A stretch of 64,000 nucleotides of DNA. Source: Tenuibacillus multivorans. Lineage in GTDB: Bacteria; Bacillota; Bacilli; Bacillales; Alkalibacillaceae. The DNA is taken from the NCBI RefSeq assembly GCF_900103915.1, contig NZ_FNIG01000004.1, positions 1 through 64,000 of the forward strand, in the 5' to 3' direction. Shown here in pieces: positions 62,476 to 64,000 of this stretch. The translations under genes were made by a program, and so were the position numbers. A model generated the notes under the pieces. That model searched no databases, had not been told where the DNA came from, and saw only the letters and a program-made list of their open reading frames with translations. The number at the start of each line of letters is the position of its first letter. Within the stretch, counting starts at the first letter, position 1.

Positions 62476-63327
62476 TTGTTAACAGAAGGGCAACTAAAAG
62501 ATATTGAACGGCTTCAAATGATTGTTGAGCAAACAGATCGAATTGAACTGAAATTGAATTGGTACTTCCTCCGATCTCGTGTTTCCACAAACAACGACTT
62601 TTTCTATTATGAAGGCGACCAATTATTAGGTTTTTTAGCACTTTATTATGTTGGTGGCGCATATGAAATGTGTGGAATGGTTCACCCTGACCATAGACAG
62701 AAGGGCATTTTTAGTGAACTTTTCCAACGGGTATTAAATGAACTTCAAAATCGTAAAAGTCAAACGCTATATATCAATTCACCTCCCGAATCAGATTGTG
62801 CTAAAAAAACGTTAACGAAAATGGGTGCCACATACGCTTATTCTGAATATCAAATGCGTTGGCAAAAACAGGATCTCCCAGAGCCTAGCGTACAGGTTAA
62901 GTTAGTACCGGCCGTCGAGGCAGATTACGGAACCATACTGGAATTAGATCAAAAGGGTTTTAATTTAGAAAAAGAAGAAGCGAGGTTATTGAATAAGACC
63001 TTGTATAATGACCCTGGTCATCGTATTTATATGATTGAAAATGAAGATGGAGAAAAAGTCGGAAAGCTTCGTATAAAGTCGGAAGGAATTGAAAGTTATA
63101 TATTTGGATTTACGGTTGATCCTGATTACCGCAGGCAGGGTATTGGGTTATCAGCACTTATCCAAGCCGTCGGGCAAGAAGCTGAGCTCGGGCATACGAT
63201 TTTTGTTGAAGTGGGAACTGAGGACGTACGAGGACTTCATTTATATGAAGCTGTAGGGTTCAAGACGTTCCAGCAACAAGATTATTATAAATATGAAGAA
63301 AATATGAAAGGAGTCAGCTCTGTTTAG
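62476..63327 (+). CDS. Double GNAT-domain acetyltransferase
   Basis: 283 residues. Two GNAT folds: 1-135 (MVHPDHRQKGIFSELFQRVL) and 145-275 (FTVDPDYRRQGIGLSALIQA, then TEDVRGLHLYEAVGF). The second has the cleaner acetyl-CoA loop RRQGIG; the first may be degenerate. Starts at TTG behind AGGGGGAAAG. Acceptor unknown. Its stop codon lies inside a terminator hairpin. Confidence 0.88.
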   Translation: MLTEGQLKDIERLQMIVEQTDRIELKLNWYFLRSRVSTNNDFFYYEGDQLLGFLALYYVGGAYEMCGMVHPDHRQKGIFSELFQRVLNELQNRKSQTLYINSPPESDCAKKTLTKMGATYAYSEYQMRWQKQDLPEPSVQVKLVPAVEADYGTILELDQKGFNLEKEEARLLNKTLYNDPGHRIYMIENEDGEKVGKLRIKSEGIESYIFGFTVDPDYRRQGIGLSALIQAVGQEAELGHTIFVEVGTEDVRGLHLYEAVGFKTFQQQDYYKYEENMKGVSSV

Positions 63328-63342
63328 GGCTGACTTTGTTTT
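63312..63342 (+). terminator. Terminator after the GNAT gene
   Basis: AGTCAGCTC (63312-63320) pairs with GGGCTGACT (63327-63335), followed by TTGTTTTT. Confidence 0.8.
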
Positions 63343-63372
63343 TAACACTTATCAAAGGCATGCCCCAAACGA

Positions 63373-63624
63373 CAATGGGGAATCATCACCCCTCATTGGG
63401 CAAAGAACTTTCGTCAATGGGGAATCATCGCCCCTCATTGGGCAAAGAACTTTCGTCAATGGGGATTCATCACCCCTCATTGGGCAAAGAACTTTCGTCA
63501 ATGGGGAATCATCGCCCCACATTGGGTAAAAACATCTCGTCAATGGGGGTTCAGCGCGCCTCATTGGGCAAAAACCTCTCATTAATGGGGAGTCATCACT
63601 CCTCAATGGGTAAAAAGCTCTCGT
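63373..63624 (+). repeat. Array of twelve 21-bp repeats in six 42-bp pairs, family B
   Basis: Units alternate between a form starting CAATGGGGAATCATC and one starting CATTGGGCAAAGAACTTTCG. Unit starts run every 21 bp from 63373 to 63604. The first three pairs are almost identical, the last three diverge, as if the array grew from its left side. A 96-codon frame over it (from 63336) is only the translation of the repeat and lacks a ribosome binding site. The core matches the array at 8854. It directly abuts a NUDIX gene remnant. Confidence 0.93.
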
Positions 63625-63732
63625 GAAGAATCGGTGGACCTGAAGTTTTTTGAAGTCAGCGAGCTTCCAAATCAAATGATTGGGAGTCACAAGGAAGTGA
63701 GTGAGGATTATTTGAAGAAGGTTAAAACTTAA
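63625..63732 (+). pseudogene. Remnant of a NUDIX hydrolase gene (C-terminus only)
   Basis: Thirty-five codons followed by TAA at 63730-63732. The peptide (VDLKFFEVSELPNQMIGSHK, then EDYLKK) is like the C-terminal end of MutT/NUDIX hydrolases, with the FF...ELP turn. The upstream part, including the NUDIX box, is missing: its place is taken by the 21-bp array. A terminator still follows. Assignment rests on a short stretch. Confidence 0.5.
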
Positions 63733-63762
63733 GGCCTGTCCGGTTTGGATAGGTCTTTTTTA
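63733..63762 (+). terminator. Terminator after the NUDIX remnant
   Basis: GGCCTGTCC (63733-63741) pairs with GGATAGGTC (63747-63755) through two G-T wobbles and is followed by TTTTTTA. Confidence 0.75.
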
Positions 63763-64000
63763 TATTCTTCCGTTTAAATAACGTGACCAAGCATATCCGA
63801 ACGCAACGCCAGTGACAGCGTACATAAACATAATCGGACCGATATCCCAGAAAATATCACGCATGAAGTTGATCATCGCAAAAAATACAAATATTAATGA
63901 AAACGCTAGCAGTGGACCGAACACAAATATGTATAAATCCACTCGAATCATCATTTTCAGTTGCATAAAACGGAGAACTAACGTCGTAACGGCGATTACG
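63760..64000 (-). CDS. Membrane protein, C-terminal part, cut by window end
   Basis: At least 79 residues, open to the window edge. An ATG at 63966 exists, but the frame upstream (VIAVTTLVLRF) is itself hydrophobic and continuous with the next segments, so the gene probably begins beyond the window. The visible part has three helices (VIAVTTLVLRF; YIFVFGPLLAFSLIFVFFAM; GPIMFMYAVTGVAFGYAWSR). Family unknown. Confidence 0.6.
   Translation of the reverse strand, partial: VIAVTTLVLRFMQLKMMIRVDLYIFVFGPLLAFSLIFVFFAMINFMRDIFWDIGPIMFMYAVTGVAFGYAWSRYLNGRI

Noticed and set aside
63336-63626. 96-codon plus-strand ORF with repeated MGNHHPSLGKELSS
   Set aside because: It is the translation of the 21-bp array; there is no ribosome binding site, and the opposite strand is equally open because the period is a multiple of three.
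63352-63690. 112-codon minus-strand ORF over the same array
   Set aside because: Shadow of the repeat array; no start signal and no family.

Overview
The window is low-GC Gram-positive DNA of the Bacillaceae type. Evidence for a spore former is a SpoVAF-like germination protein (17174-18652) and a LysM-GH18 cortex-hydrolase-type enzyme (42844-44256). Evidence for Bacillales is strong AGGAGG ribosome binding sites with frequent TTG/GTG starts, an LtaS-family polymerase and a FosB thiol transferase. Very acidic secreted and lipid-anchored proteins, an NhaC-type Na+/H+ antiporter and a Na+/solute symporter suggest a halophilic or haloalkaliphilic genus, but the species cannot be named from the sequence alone.

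Layout. 1-345: end of an IS3/IS150-type insertion sequence abutting an ltaS-like gene (361-2352). 2543-5310: DUF997/SSS symporter operon. 5412-5558: first 21-bp repeat array. 5641-8750: small proteins, MscS channel, GNAT enzyme, DUF3231 protein. 8854-9021: second array, then a carotenoid-desaturase-like flavoprotein. 10463-13888: lipoprotein, ABC exporter, RDD protein, small carbonic-anhydrase-like protein. 13981-17148: pseudouridine catabolism (psuK-psuG) divergent from a DeoR regulator. 17174-25875: SpoVAF, an ArsR-DUF2087 operon with a 28-bp palindromic operator, a TetR-ABC exporter operon, CHY zinc finger protein, a CBS protein with a glutamine-rich tail, and DinB. 25965-27138: P1 peptidase and third array. 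27195-37777: a 3029-residue S8 protease followed upstream by an ordinary subtilisin. 38073-46979: small genes, CheW-like protein, a YtrA-type GntR/ABC operon with its operator, the LysM-GH18 enzyme, a TehA/SLAC1-like protein and NhaC. 47094-51136: Fur-controlled divergent siderophore uptake genes. 51217-54867: DinB, TPR, DUF2785, a CvfC-like HEAT protein and a membrane protein. 54981-58084: MFS exporter divergent from an XRE-TPR regulator translationally coupled to fosB. 58113-61568: TRAP-TAXI operon. 61699-64000: PAP2 phosphatase, GNAT, fourth array, a NUDIX gene remnant and a partial membrane gene.

How the parts work together. Most clusters are self-contained regulator-plus-transporter units whose operators can be read directly: TetR (TTGACC-N5-GGTCAA), GntR/YtrA (AGTGCATTA-N6-TAATGCACT), ArsR (double ATCTAATTAGAT) and Fur (four boxes). 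The siderophore cluster lacks an ATPase gene and must borrow one encoded elsewhere.

The most unusual items are: (1) four intergenic arrays, all of exactly 21-bp period with a conserved core and variable remainder, all on the same strand and downstream of plus-strand genes, one abutting a truncated NUDIX gene; (2) the giant S8 protease with five repeats of about 375 residues, each two CnaB-like domains plus one ThuA/amidotransferase-like domain; (3) an RRNPP-type XRE-TPR regulator whose stop codon overlaps the fosB start, facing an MFS exporter across three copies of an AT-rich operator-like element. No rRNA, tRNA or CRISPR array was seen.
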